Assembly (NCBI GenBank): GCA_001661245.1 | Contig: KV454014.1 | Coordinates: forward strand, 925,850-989,849 | Source of the DNA: Pachysolen tannophilus NRRL Y-2460 | Taxonomy: Eukaryota > Ascomycota > Pichiomycetes > Alaninales > Pachysolenaceae | Direction of reading: 5' to 3' | Length of the DNA: 64,000 nt | Part shown: in pieces, positions 20,868-30,563 of the stretch | Numbering within the stretch: the first letter of the stretch is position 1 | Layout: every line of letters begins with the position of its first letter | Program-made: the position numbers and the translations under genes | Notes under the pieces: model-generated | The model's input: only the letters and a program-made list of their open reading frames with translations | The model's database searches: none | What the model was told of the DNA's origin: nothing

Positions 20868-21634
20868 CTATTAATCTCTTCAAGTATATATAAAATTATT
20901 ATTATACTATATTAATATAACCGATAAGATTAGATAGAGATAATAATAATAATAATAATTATATCAATATACATATAAATATGGTAGTGTACAAATCATT
21001 AAAAAAATATTAAAAAAAGCCCCAGTTTTATTATTTTTATTATTATTATTCTTTTGCACTACCTTTTTTATTTGTTTTTCTTTTTTTTTTTATTTTCAAG
21101 AACATATACAATAATAAGACACGAACTTTATTTATTCATTATTATCTTTTTATCTATGGGCGGCAAATCCTTGTTTTCGCTTGAAACAACAACTTAATCT
21201 TTTCATCATCTAAACACCACGTTTCTTTTTTATTTTTTTATTTTGTTTTTTGTTTTTGAGAAACATTTCCTTTTGCCTTTCGAACAAGTAGCCGCCCAGC
21301 CTTAAAGACCTTTTTCTCTTTTCTTTATTTCTTTACTGGGAAGGCTAATCTGAAATCACACGTATATTATACATTACATGCTGGACCAACGTTTATTCCC
21401 GTTTTAGGTTAATCAGAATTCTGAAACCCAAGTACCAAATTTACACACCCGAGGGGAAAGCGGGGACAGGAGGAGGGGAGGGGGGGGAAAGAGAAAGCGC
21501 GAGGCTCGAGCCTCGAGCCCTGGAAGGCAGCAAAGGGAGCGCCGCAGCGCCACCTAACGGGCATAAAAGGTAATAGCAGTAGTCAATCAATCCAATCATT
21601 TAAAAAAAAAAAAAACAATAGAAAAAGCTTATAC
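20868..21634. other. Intergenic; CLPP upstream region and GC-rich promoter-like segment
   Basis: 20868-21420 is AT-rich, the 5' flank of CLPP. 21450-21570 is strikingly GC-rich: repeated AGGGG cores (21452-21456, 21474-21478, and the G run up to 21487), a perfect 16-bp palindrome CGAGGCTCGAGCCTCG at 21500-21515, and GCGCCGCAGCGCC, followed by a TATA-like CATAAAAG at 21562-21569. It reads like a strong stress- or growth-regulated promoter pointing to the plus-strand ORF at 21635. Confidence 0.55.
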
Positions 21635-21745
21635 ATGAGTAATTCTCAGCATGAACATTACAGGTCGTGTACATATTCCACATATTTAAAGAACCAGAAC
21701 GCAAAAAATTTCCATGACTACGTAAAAACCAGTAAAAAAAAATAA
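21635..21745 (+). CDS. Small ORF (36 codons), possibly the 5' end of a highly expressed gene
   Basis: ATG at 21635 about 66 bp after the TATA-like CATAAAAG. The reading begins MSNSQHEHYRSCTYSTYLKN and ends in KTSKKK at a TAA (21743-21745) inside an A-rich tract 28 bp before the assembly gap. Codons are those preferred in highly expressed yeast genes (AAC, TAC, TTC, GAC, ACC), unlike random AT-rich DNA. I do not recognise the protein. It may be a complete micro-gene, or a longer gene whose frame is broken by a homopolymer error or an intron next to the gap. Confidence 0.35.
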   Translation: MSNSQHEHYRSCTYSTYLKNQNAKNFHDYVKTSKKK

Positions 21746-21773
21746 TAAAAAAAAAAAAAAAAAAAAATAAAAA

Positions 21774-21848
21774 NNNNNNNNNNNNNNNNNNNNNNNNNNN
21801 NNNNNNNNNNNNNNNNNNNNNNNNNNNNNNNNNNNNNNNNNNNNNNNN
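21774..21848. other. Assembly gap (75 N) truncating SEC31
   Basis: The left flank is an A tract and the right flank is in-frame SEC31 coding sequence. The missing SEC31 sequence (over 1000 codons expected) cannot fit in 75 bases, so the gap size is wrong or the join is false. Confidence 0.9.
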
Positions 21849-22405
21849 GTAGTACCAGCAGATGCAAAAACGTGACTAACGCTATTATTCCATGAAAGAC
21901 AAGTTATATCTTCCATTGGAGTCATTGCCTTCCCAGGAGCAATTGGATGGTCTATCTTATTAGTATCCCATATGAAGATTTCACCTTTGGCACCAGCAGT
22001 GGCAAGAACATGATCTTCAGTAGGACTAAATTGAACAGCTTTTACTGGACCAGAATGATTTTTCCCAATATAAATACTAGCAGCGTCAAGCGAAGAACCA
22101 TCTATTAATTTCTTGGCATCCCAGAATTGAACAATACTATTTTCTAAAGCTCCAACAAGCATACCATTGGTATGATCCGCATATTTCTTACTCCATGCTA
22201 AAGCATGAAATTTTGTATCCAAAGCAGCAGAAACTATTGGTTCCTTTGTCAATTTGGAACTCAATATATCCCAAATCTCCAATTTCGACGAAGCCGAAAA
22301 ATCCAAATCAACAGCGCCTGCCGCAGAACCAGTAGCCAACAACGGTAGCGAATCATGAGACCATACAAACGTTGCTGTACGTTCAACTTCACTAAGTTTC
22401 ACCAT
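21849..22405 (-). CDS. SEC31: Sec31, COPII outer coat subunit (N-terminal fragment)
   Basis: First ~185 codons of Sec31, the outer-coat component that with Sec13 forms the COPII cage on ER-derived vesicles. The start MVKLSEVERTATFVWSHDSL matches the Sec31 N-terminus. WD40 beta-propeller units follow: LEIWDILSSKL, HALAWSKKYADHTNGMLVGA, VQFWDAKKLIDG, AVQFSPTEDHVLATAGAKGE then IFIWDTNKI, and ITCLSWNNSVSHVFASAGT at the gap edge. The rest of the propeller, the alpha-solenoid and the Pro-rich region are absent from the window. Any reading that continues left of the N run is artefactual. Confidence 0.93.
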
Positions 22406-22669
22406 TGTTATTATTATTATATATTACGGATCTCTCTTTCTCTCTCTCCTTTTGATTTCAACACTTGACACACACACAAACAAACAAAAAAAAAAAAGAG
22501 AAATACTCTTTTTCTCAACCCAATTCAATTATACCAATCACTTCAATCCAAACAGCAATTTATATTGGAAAGAAATTAATTCCGTTAAAAATCACCTAGA
22601 TCTGACTGACACGTATTTCAAAAAAACAAAAAAATAGTTATTTAAATTAATTGCTTTTTTAATAGAAAT

Positions 22670-22670
<1 letters not shown>

Positions 22671-22719
<49 letters not shown>
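22671..22719. repeat. Poly(A) tract, 49 bases
   Basis: Uninterrupted A49, among the longest homopolymers in the window; its exact length is likely uncertain from sequencing. Confidence 0.85.
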
Positions 22720-22726
<7 letters not shown>

Positions 22727-23341
22727 TTATATATTTAATTAATTAATAACAAATACAAAAAAAAAATAAATAAATATAATATATATATATATTAAATTTA
22801 ATACTGAATATATTAAATTCAAATAATATATTTAAATAATAATCAATCATTTTTCATATTGTTGAAACCAATCGCCTTTCAATTTATTAATCGATTTAAT
22901 TCAAAGGAGAGTTTTTTTTTATTTTTTTATTTTTTTTTTTTTATTTTTTGTTTTTTTTTGTTGTAAAGACACTCCAATCAGTTAAAGATATTTTTATCAG
23001 TTTGTACACTACGCGTGGCGCTCGAGTATTAAATAACTAAAAAACGGCTTTTAACATTAATACATCAAGGGTTTTTTTTTTAAGTTTTGTACTTGAAAAA
23101 AAAAGAAAGTGAAAATTTTAATTGGAACAATTAGAAATAGTGTTTGAATTAACACTTGAAAAAGAATTGATAGCCAAACTGCAATCAAGTTTAAGTTTAT
23201 TTTCAATTTCACACACAATTTCGTGTTTGATTCAAGGGAAAGGAATTATCAATAACGAAAACAAAAAAATAAAAAAAAGTAATTGTGGAAATATAAAAAT
23301 CACTTTAGTCATTTAACAACAACCAACATATCAGTCTAATT

Positions 23342-23343
<2 letters not shown>

Positions 23344-23391
<48 letters not shown>
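23344..23391. repeat. Poly(T) tract, 48 bases
   Basis: Uninterrupted T48, followed by TG-interrupted T runs; complementary in sense to the A49 tract about 620 bp to the left. Confidence 0.85.
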
Positions 23392-23392
<1 letters not shown>

Positions 23393-23711
23393 TTTTGTTT
23401 TTTGTTTTTGTTTTGTTTTTCGTTTGGTTTTTTTTTGTTCGGTTGTTTTTGATTTAAATTCGTCATCATCATCTCCAACTAATATTGTATTTTAAGAATT
23501 CCTAGGTAAAAATTCAAAGTCATAATCGATCATAGTATTAATTCATTTCGTGCTGCTATATCTATATTGTTTTATTATTATTATTATTATTATTATTCTT
23601 ATTTTTTATTATCATCATATTCTGTCAGATAATTCAAGAGAAGATAAGAAGGTTTTCTTTTTCCAATAGCATTTAATTCATAAAAAGTTATACCTAATTT
23701 GCATAAAGAGA

Positions 23712-25910
23712 ATGTCATCACCATTGATAAATCCAAACGATAGTAGCATGTTAAGTTTGAGTAATAATTCAAATAGTTTGGATTCTCCAAACAATAGTGC
23801 AAACTTCAGAAACTTATCTTCGATAAATACAACTAATCTAAATAACTCAATGATGAACTTGTCATTAAGCAATGGCCAACAACAACAACAACAACAACAG
23901 CAGCAGCAACCACAGCAATCACAACCACAGCAACCGCAACAACCACAGCAGCAACAGCAGCCACAGCAGCAGATACCGCGGCCAAATGGCTACAAGATAA
24001 GAATAAGAAACATCCCAAATGATATCTCGTTAAGAGAATCTTACCTTATATTTGCATTGAGTAATGATTTAATAAAAGTTGAAATTCAATATGAGTCTTT
24101 GAGAGCCAATAGTGTTGAAACGAATAACGAAACCAACAATAACAAACAACAGCAACAACAACAACAACCAATAATTATAGCTTGTTTCCACTCAATTGTA
24201 TCTGCTCAAACCATAGGGTCTCTTCTAGACAGTAAGCAGATATTTGGATCCAACACAATTCCAATTAAAGTTGAACTTGAAGATAGCCATAATAATAATA
24301 ATAGCAATTCGCTTGTGAATTCGCCATCATTGAATTCTTCTTTAGTTGGTGGAAACATAATGTTGCCTAGTTTAACCTCGCCACCTTCTTCGGGTGGTTT
24401 ATCGACTGCAGGACCGGTACCCACAGGAATTAACAATATCAGTAATCAAAATACCAACAACAGTAATTCAGATTTTAATAATTTTAATAAGAGACCTTCT
24501 GTTGTTGCCCAAAAATCAAGATTCTTGTTTAATGATCCATTTTCACAAAACAGTCCTTCCATGAATACTTCAACTACAAATAACCTTAATGGAATATCCA
24601 CTGGAACAAGCTCACCAACTGTTGCCACTTCGATAGAGAATGAACTCAATAATGTGGGTAGCAATAACAATAGTGGAAGTATCACTGCTGGAAAATCGTT
24701 ATTGTTACTGGAAGCACAAAATGATGTCAGAGAATATGAGCTGTTGGTGAGATGGGGATCTCAGGCAAATACTCAAATACAGGGAGGACATCAGCAACAG
24801 CAGCAACAACAACAACTACCTTCAGGAAACTTGACCCCTGGAGGGCAGCATCAATTACCGTTACAACAACAACTGCCACTGCTGCATCATCAGCAACAAC
24901 AACTGCCACTGCTGCATCATCAGCAACAACAACAACCTCAACAACAGCAGCTACCACCCTTACATCAACAGCAAGGATTTTCAGCATCTGCTTTGCATTT
25001 AACAAATCAAGTACCTCTGCAGCTAGGTGCACCCCTGGGACATCCACAACCTCCACCAGCAGCTATGGATTGGGATAGAAGGAGACAAAATTCATTTTAT
25101 GGACTGCAACCTGGTCCACCTCTGCCTCCATCATCTGCTCCTCAGCAACAGCAGCAGCAACAACAGCAACAACAACAGCAACAGCAAACAGCACTCCATC
25201 AAAATGCCATGGGCCAGCAGCCTCAACAATTGCAACAAAATGGTATAGCACAACCTCAGCAGCAGCCTTCACACTTACAACAAAACGGTATATCCCAACC
25301 TCAGCAACAGCAGCAGCAAACTCCGCAACAACAACAACAACAACAACAACAGCAACAACAATCTCAACAGCTGCTGCTGCTGCTGCAACAGCAGTCTTCC
25401 ATTCCAGAATTATCGTTATTGGCTCGTGTTCCACCACCAGTTAATCCAGCTGATCAAAACCCACCATGTAATACACTTTATGTTGGAAATTTACCGCCGG
25501 ACGCTACAGAGCTGGAATTAAGAGCTTTATTTTCACCTCAAGCTGGTTTTAGAAGACTTTCTTTCAGAACAAAGAATTCCCAAAATGGCAACCAAAATAA
25601 CAGCCTTGGTGGTGGTGGCGGAAGTTCACATCATAACCATGGACCTATGTGTTTTGTCGAATTTGAGGATGTTGCTCATGCAACCAGAGCTCTTGCAGAA
25701 TTATATGGGAAGGCATTACCTAATAGAGGTTTAAATGGTGGTAAGGGAATCAGATTAAGTTTTAGCAAGAATCCCTTGGGTGTGAGGGGCCCACAAAGAG
25801 GATCTCTTCCAAATAAAGGCGGGCAGCAACCCCAACAGCAACAACAACCACAACAACCACAACAAACTCAACAACAGCAAACTAGGTTTGGTTATAATAA
25901 TGTTTACTGA
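23712..25910 (+). CDS. WHI3: Whi3-type RNA-binding protein with polyQ
   Basis: Orthologue of Whi3/Whi4, RNA-binding proteins that bind CLN3 and other mRNAs and set cell size and the start of the cell cycle. The conserved C-terminal RRM begins [18 protein letters not shown] (RNP2 LYVGNL), continues to [20 protein letters not shown] (RNP1) and ends [21 protein letters not shown] second, degenerate fold near residues 92-170 ([20 protein letters not shown]) matches the family's N-terminal half. The middle is dominated by Gln runs (CAA/CAG), including a perfect 30-bp duplication (24871-24930) and five consecutive CTG codons (25371-25385). PolyQ in Whi3 drives condensation and prion-like behaviour in other fungi. 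732 aa, close to the S. cerevisiae 661 aa plus repeats. Confidence 0.95.
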   Translation: MSSPLINPNDSSMLSLSNNSNSLDSPNNSANFRNLSSINTTNLNNSMMNLSLSNGQQQQQQQQQQQPQQSQPQQPQQPQQQQQPQQQIPRPNGYKIRIRNIPNDISLRESYLIFALSNDLIKVEIQYESLRANSVETNNETNNNKQQQQQQQPIIIACFHSIVSAQTIGSLLDSKQIFGSNTIPIKVELEDSHNNNNSNSLVNSPSLNSSLVGGNIMLPSLTSPPSSGGLSTAGPVPTGINNISNQNTNNSNSDFNNFNKRPSVVAQKSRFLFNDPFSQNSPSMNTSTTNNLNGISTGTSSPTVATSIENELNNVGSNNNSGSITAGKSLLLLEAQNDVREYELLVRWGSQANTQIQGGHQQQQQQQQLPSGNLTPGGQHQLPLQQQLPLLHHQQQQLPLLHHQQQQQPQQQQLPPLHQQQGFSASALHLTNQVPLQLGAPLGHPQPPPAAMDWDRRRQNSFYGLQPGPPLPPSSAPQQQQQQQQQQQQQQQTALHQNAMGQQPQQLQQNGIAQPQQQPSHLQQNGISQPQQQQQQTPQQQQQQQQQQQQSQQLLLLLQQQSSIPELSLLARVPPPVNPADQNPPCNTLYVGNLPPDATELELRALFSPQAGFRRLSFRTKNSQNGNQNNSLGGGGGSSHHNHGPMCFVEFEDVAHATRALAELYGKALPNRGLNGGKGIRLSFSKNPLGVRGPQRGSLPNKGGQQPQQQQQPQQPQQTQQQQTRFGYNNVY
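24871..24930 (+). repeat. Perfect 30-bp tandem duplication inside WHI3
   Basis: 24871-24900 and 24901-24930 are identical; each encodes [10 protein letters not shown]-type sequence (with CTG read as Leu). Flanked by CAA/CAG repeats, it is a likely polymorphic minisatellite. Confidence 0.9.
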
Positions 25911-27005
25911 TCTAATGTATTTTTTTTATTTTTATTTTTATTTTTATTTTTTTCCCCTCTTGTTTATTATCTTTTACTCGTTATTATCATCATTATCATA
26001 ATCATTATCATTACATCAGTGCTTTTTTTTTGATTTTATTATTATTACTACTACTACTACTACTATTATTATTATTATTATCATTATACTATTATTACTT
26101 GTTTTTGCTTCAGTTTTTATTCGTTAAACTCTTATCATGGATGTGGCTGTTTCTATTTTTTTATTTTTTATTTTTTTTTTCAATTATCCCTTTTTCCCTT
26201 TTTTATTTTAGTTTGACCCTAAAGTTCTTATACTTTTTTTTTGTTTTTGTTATTTTTCAGTTCTTCATATATCTTATGTTTGAATTAAATTTTTTTTTAT
26301 CAGTTTATGCAATGTTATCATATTGATTGATATGAATTAGTTTTGATTTATACATTGCTTTTTTGTGTTTGCGTTTATCATATACTTAATTGAAGTTTTT
26401 ATCATTTAATAAGTTTCAGTTGTCTCTTTTTTTTTATTTTATTATTATTATTATTATTATTATTTTTATTTTTACTTTACTTTACAGCTATATTTTGTAT
26501 TATTATTATTATTATTATTATTATTAGTTTATAATTATATACTCTGTACAGATATTCTATTTATTTTTGGATTACTAAAAGATTGAAGGAGAATAATTGT
26601 AAGAATTAGCATTGCATTGCCTAAGTTCAACTCCTCAGACTTGCATCATTACTTTCAATTCCCTTGCATTAGTTTACCATAAATAGTTTATGATAAAATA
26701 AGGACTAGTTAGTCATCATCCGGACTAGAGTTTAACCGAATTCAAAATTCATATATAAATAAACTAATTCGATCTAAAAATTCTTCTTTCTCAACCGTTT
26801 TTTTAATTTCTTTATTGTAAGCAGTTAATTCTAGATCTTCTAGTGTTAAAACAAAGGGGGGAAAGAGAACAAAAAAGGATAAATTTTTACTTATTTTTAT
26901 TTTTTTAATTGAATTAGTTTTAATTTTAACTTATCGAAATAATCATTCATTCATCAATCAGCTTTTTTTTTTCGAAAAGAAAAAAAAAAAAAAAAAAAGC
27001 AAAAC
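25911..27005. other. WHI3 3' flank and promoter of the next gene
   Basis: AT-rich 1.1 kb with several trinucleotide (ATT/ACT) repeats (26038-26090, 26440-26525) and T-rich runs. The last ~40 bases before 27006 are an A tract typical of a yeast leader. The 98-codon Leu-rich reading at 26030 is translated simple repeat. No RNA gene seen. Confidence 0.6.
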
Positions 27006-27149
27006 ATGGGTTCACGTAAATCATCAAAGTCTTCGAATGCTAAGGCCTCATTATCATCTTCAGCGGTTTCAAAAAATGGTGAAGGTAATAATTCATCAAA
27101 TACGAATTCATCTTCATCTTCAAAATTGAGGCGCTTATCGGTTACCCCC

Positions 27150-27197
<48 letters not shown>

Positions 27198-28214
27198 GGC
27201 GCTAATCCTTTGAGCATTGCCATTGGCTCAAACAACGTTAACAGTGACAAGAACGGCAATAGCTCCAATAAGGCTTTTGGTAATGGTAAAAAGTATAGAA
27301 ACAAGGCATCCGCCAATGGTATCACTAACGGGACAAATGGCAGTACCAATACCAATATTAGTAATGATTCTCTGCAAATTAATTGCACCCCTTCGGCATT
27401 TACCAATACTAATAATACTAACAACGATTGTAAAAACAATGGTCCATTCCCAAGGTCGAACGAACAACTGGTCCTACAATTGGTCAACGGTAACCAACAG
27501 CTGCAAGGTCAATGGAGAGGGAGCTCAAATTTTTCAAATTCTTCTTCAATTTCCAAAAGGGGTATCATCCCTTCATCCCCAAATATAAACGGTAACGGTA
27601 ATGGTAATTTTGGTAACAACAATAATAATCATCATTATCAACCAAGTTCGGGATCAATTGACTACAATAGACAAAATGGAGATATTATGTTATCGGAAAA
27701 AGGGAGTTCGTCGAGTTTATTCTCCATGCAAAGTTCTACTTCAACAACAAATACTACGTCTCCTTCAACTATGGCCAAGACCACTTATGTTAATACAGGA
27801 GTTAGCGATGGTGATAATTTCTATAATGGATCACCAACTATTAATAGAAAATTTTCTTCAGTTTCTTCTCCTCTTAGTCCTAAATCAGTTAAAGATGAAT
27901 CCGTTCAAACCGAAAATTTACCAATTTTTGTCAAAGGGTTAAATGATAAATTCATAAAAGATACTTCTAGTTTAACTACTATTTTTGATTATCAAGCTAT
28001 AAAACTTAATAAAGATTTGGCAAAAACTGAGAATTCAAATTCAAGCTTGAATGAAGAAGAACGTAAATCTCAACAAAAGAAATTGTGTGAAATCCTTAAA
28101 GGTTTAAGATCTATGGTTAACATTTGTGAATCATACTCTGCAGAAACTGAAAAGGCAAGTGCTGATCACATTGAAAACGTTGATAATTTCCTTAACGAAG
28201 CTTTTGCAATTTAG
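27006..28214 (+). CDS. Uncharacterised Asn/Ser-rich protein, 402 aa
   Basis: I do not recognise this protein. The first ~300 residues are low-complexity Ser/Asn/Gly, with a 16-residue Asn run encoded by AAT repeats (27151-27195). The N-terminus MGSRKSSK fits the N-myristoylation pattern (Gly2, Ser6), so membrane attachment is possible. The only ordered-looking part is the last ~110 residues: LPIFVKGLNDKFIKDTSSLT, TIFDYQAIKLNKDLAK, and then helices QQKKLCEILKGLRSMVNICE and ADHIENVDNFLNEAFAI. Codon usage resembles its neighbours, and the frame is open over 1.2 kb with a clean ATG after an A-rich leader, so it is a genuine gene. Function not assigned. Confidence 0.8.
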
Positions 28215-28455
28215 CTATTTTTTTTTTAATAAAAAAACAAAAAAAAGGAATGAAATTAATGAAAATGGGCTAGCTAGGTTATAATTTTTTTTTTGCGCTT
28301 ATATACTATTCTCATCTTTCAGTGATATTCCATTGATTGTAATCTATGTATTTATTTATTGATGTATATAATTATTGTTGATCATAATCTGTAATAGGTA
28401 AACTGAAAACTAATAATAATGGTAAATCTATTCATATATTATTACAAGTAAGTAA

Positions 28456-29988
28456 TCAATAATCATCCTCATTATCCAATGGATTCCATGGCAAGCCAGG
28501 ATCAGAAGTTTCAGTAGCATCTGGATCTTCTTTCCAAATTTTGATACTTTTATCAGACTCTCCAGTTATCAATCTTAAACCAGATTTATCAAACGTACTT
28601 GTAAATATTCCATTTTCACTTTCCAAGCTTCCTGGTATCTTTGTTGTTGCTAATTCTTGAAACTTGTGTCCAGTTTTCCAATCCCAAAAACACATACTTC
28701 CATTATCTGCACCACTGAACATCACTCCAGATGGATTCAATGATAATGTATTTATAATAGCGTTATGTTTAGGTTTAAAATTTTGTAAAAAATTACAATC
28801 AGGAAATTTCCATTGCTTAATATTATCTGATGAAGCAGAAGCAAAAGTATTTTCATATTCATTTAAAACTAATCCTCTTACAGATTTCTTATGATGTGTC
28901 AATACTTGTCTTGTCTTACCAGCAACCAAATCATAAGTTCTAACAGTGGAATCCATTGAAGAAGAAACAATTTGTGGTTCAGATGCTTGGCACTTGACGT
29001 TTGTAACTGACAAATCATGTCCTGTTAAAGTATGTATAGCTAATTTGGTTCTTATATCCCAAACTCTAACAGTTGAATCTCTACCACCGGTGGCAATAAT
29101 ATCTAAACTAGGGTGAATATCTATTGTGTAAACAGATGATAAATGTCCATGATAATCTCTTATAATTTTATTTTTTTCTAAATCCCAACATTTTACAGTT
29201 TTATCCTCAGAACAAGAAAACATATAAGGATGTCTTGGAGAAACCACAATTCCTCTTATAGCCATTATATGACCAGTCAAAGTTAATTTCAATTTTGAAG
29301 ATGCTAAATCCCATATCTTAATAGTTCTATCAGCAGAACCTGAAGCAAACCATTTGTTTTCGGGATCCATTGCTAAAGATCTAACCCATCCAGTATGACC
29401 TACCATTACTCTCATCAATCTCCATGGAGCGTGCCATTCTGGTTTGACAAAATTACTAGCCTTTTGTGTTTCTTGGAATAATAAAGATCCAGAATTTGAT
29501 CTTGTGGTAGAATCATCGAATGGTAGTCCAGTATTTCCAATACTTCTAGTATTTACAGTTGTAGCAGTATGTTCCTCCTTAGAATTAGGTACCAATACCA
29601 ATTCTTTCAAGTCTTCTTCTTTATTTCCAATTTTCCTTGATATTATATCTTGAGATTCTTCTTCTTTAATTTCTTGTATTATCTTTACCGTTAACTCATC
29701 ACCATTTTCTATAATATCCTTGTCAAATTTTTTATTGGCAACTTCAACTTCTTTATTAAACTTACTTAGTAAAGACCCTGCATACCCTTTATCCCCATTT
29801 TCCCTTTCTTGTTCTTCAATCAAATACTTGGGCAATTTCTTATACAGTTCATCATTCTTCAATCTCGTTTTAATATAAACTTCATTACTTTCCAAATCGT
29901 CATTCTCCGAAAAAAAATCATCCCCAAACAATATTTTTCTTCTCTTGGATAAACTTTCTACTGTTTCCAGAATATTTCCACTAGACAT
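28456..29988 (-). CDS. PRP46: Prp46, PRL1/PLRG1-type WD40 splicing factor
   Basis: WD40 subunit of the Prp19-associated (NTC) complex, active in spliceosome activation. After a ~190-residue acidic, poorly conserved N-terminal region comes the PLRG1 signature [20 protein letters not shown]. Seven propeller blades follow, for example [77 protein letters not shown] and [16 protein letters not shown]. 510 aa against 451 aa in S. cerevisiae. It is divergent from tRNA-Ile and PUS7. S. cerevisiae PRP46 (YPL151C) also lies close to RAD53, PEP4, KIP2 and TGS1. Confidence 0.96.
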   Translation of the reverse strand: MSSGNILETVESLSKRRKILFGDDFFSENDDLESNEVYIKTRLKNDELYKKLPKYLIEEQERENGDKGYAGSLLSKFNKEVEVANKKFDKDIIENGDELTVKIIQEIKEEESQDIISRKIGNKEEDLKELVLVPNSKEEHTATTVNTRSIGNTGLPFDDSTTRSNSGSLLFQETQKASNFVKPEWHAPWRLMRVMVGHTGWVRSLAMDPENKWFASGSADRTIKIWDLASSKLKLTLTGHIMAIRGIVVSPRHPYMFSCSEDKTVKCWDLEKNKIIRDYHGHLSSVYTIDIHPSLDIIATGGRDSTVRVWDIRTKLAIHTLTGHDLSVTNVKCQASEPQIVSSSMDSTVRTYDLVAGKTRQVLTHHKKSVRGLVLNEYENTFASASSDNIKQWKFPDCNFLQNFKPKHNAIINTLSLNPSGVMFSGADNGSMCFWDWKTGHKFQELATTKIPGSLESENGIFTSTFDKSGLRLITGESDKSIKIWKEDPDATETSDPGLPWNPLDNEDDY

Positions 29989-30173
29989 TCTTATCCAGAA
30001 ACTAATTTCAAACTAATATATCTTATCAAATATGAACAATTATACCTTTCTTCTCTTTACTTTACCAGGTGAAAATTTTAAATTTTCCATGTTTTTTTTT
30101 TAACTATAACTATAACCAAAACAATATTCCAAGCCTAAAAGAGAAAATTTAGTTTATCTGGAAACTACTAAAA

Positions 30174-30247
30174 GGTCCCTTGGCCCAGTTGGTTAAGGCG
30201 CCGTGCTAATAACGCGGAGATCAGCAGTTCGATCCTGCTAGGGACCA
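30174..30247 (+). tRNA. tRNA-Ile (anticodon AAT)
   Basis: Full cloverleaf: acceptor arms GGTCCCT (30174-30180) and AGGGACC (30240-30246) pair perfectly, with discriminator A at 30247. The anticodon loop CTAATAA has AAT at 30208-30210. The A box lies in TGGCCCAGTTGG and the B box in GTTCGATCC. No intron. The sequence is nearly identical to S. cerevisiae tRNA-Ile(AAU). It sits between divergent PRP46 and PUS7. Confidence 0.98.
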
Positions 30248-30269
30248 TTTTGAAAACCATTTTTTTTTT
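30248..30269 (+). terminator. Pol III terminator of tRNA-Ile
   Basis: TTTT directly after the discriminator base (30248-30251) with a back-up T10 run at 30260-30269; runs of four or more T terminate RNA polymerase III. Confidence 0.85.
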
Positions 30270-30406
30270 GGAAATTTTATTTTAAGATTTGTGATAAAGT
30301 TGCACTACTACAATTATATTTCAAGTTTGTAATTATAGACACTACTTTTGTATGGTGAATTTTTTTGAAAAAACTATTTTATAAAACTGAACACTACCAT
30401 TTTATA

Positions 30407-30431
30407 TGAAAAAAAAAATTTTTTTTTTTCA
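30407..30431. promoter_or_regulatory. RRPE-like palindrome upstream of PUS7
   Basis: TGA10T11CA palindrome about 135 bp upstream of the PUS7 start. The core AAAAATTTTT fits RRPE, but it is long and no PAC box was found nearby, so it could be simple A/T tract DNA. The rest of 29989-30563 holds the tRNA and AT-rich flanks, including (TAG)n at 30480-30508. Confidence 0.4.
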
Positions 30432-30563
30432 TCAAAAACTGTATGTAAAAGGAAAAGAGAAGAGATGTGCATAGTAATAAGTAGTAATAGTAATAGTAAT
30501 AGTAATAATATTTATTTGGTACTAATTTTTTTTTTTTTTTTTGTTTTTGTTTAGTTAATTATA

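Larger units (their letters stand above)
22406..23711. other. Divergent SEC31/WHI3 intergenic region with long A and T tracts
   Basis: 1.3 kb between two divergent start codons. It contains a 49-base A run (22671-22719) and a 48-base T run (23344-23391), CT repeats just upstream of SEC31 (22430-22448), an ACGCGT (23011-23016) followed by GGCGCTCGAG, and (TTA)n near 23573-23598. The WHI3-proximal half is probably its promoter and long 5' leader. The 61- and 64-codon readings here look random. Confidence 0.6.

Noticed and set aside
23011-23016. ACGCGT in the WHI3 promoter as an MCB box
   Set aside because: It is about 700 bp upstream of WHI3 and single; left as a weak observation only.
26030-26326. 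98-codon Leu-rich reading downstream of WHI3
   Set aside because: It is ATT/ACT trinucleotide repeat and T-rich DNA; its codon use does not resemble any real gene here.
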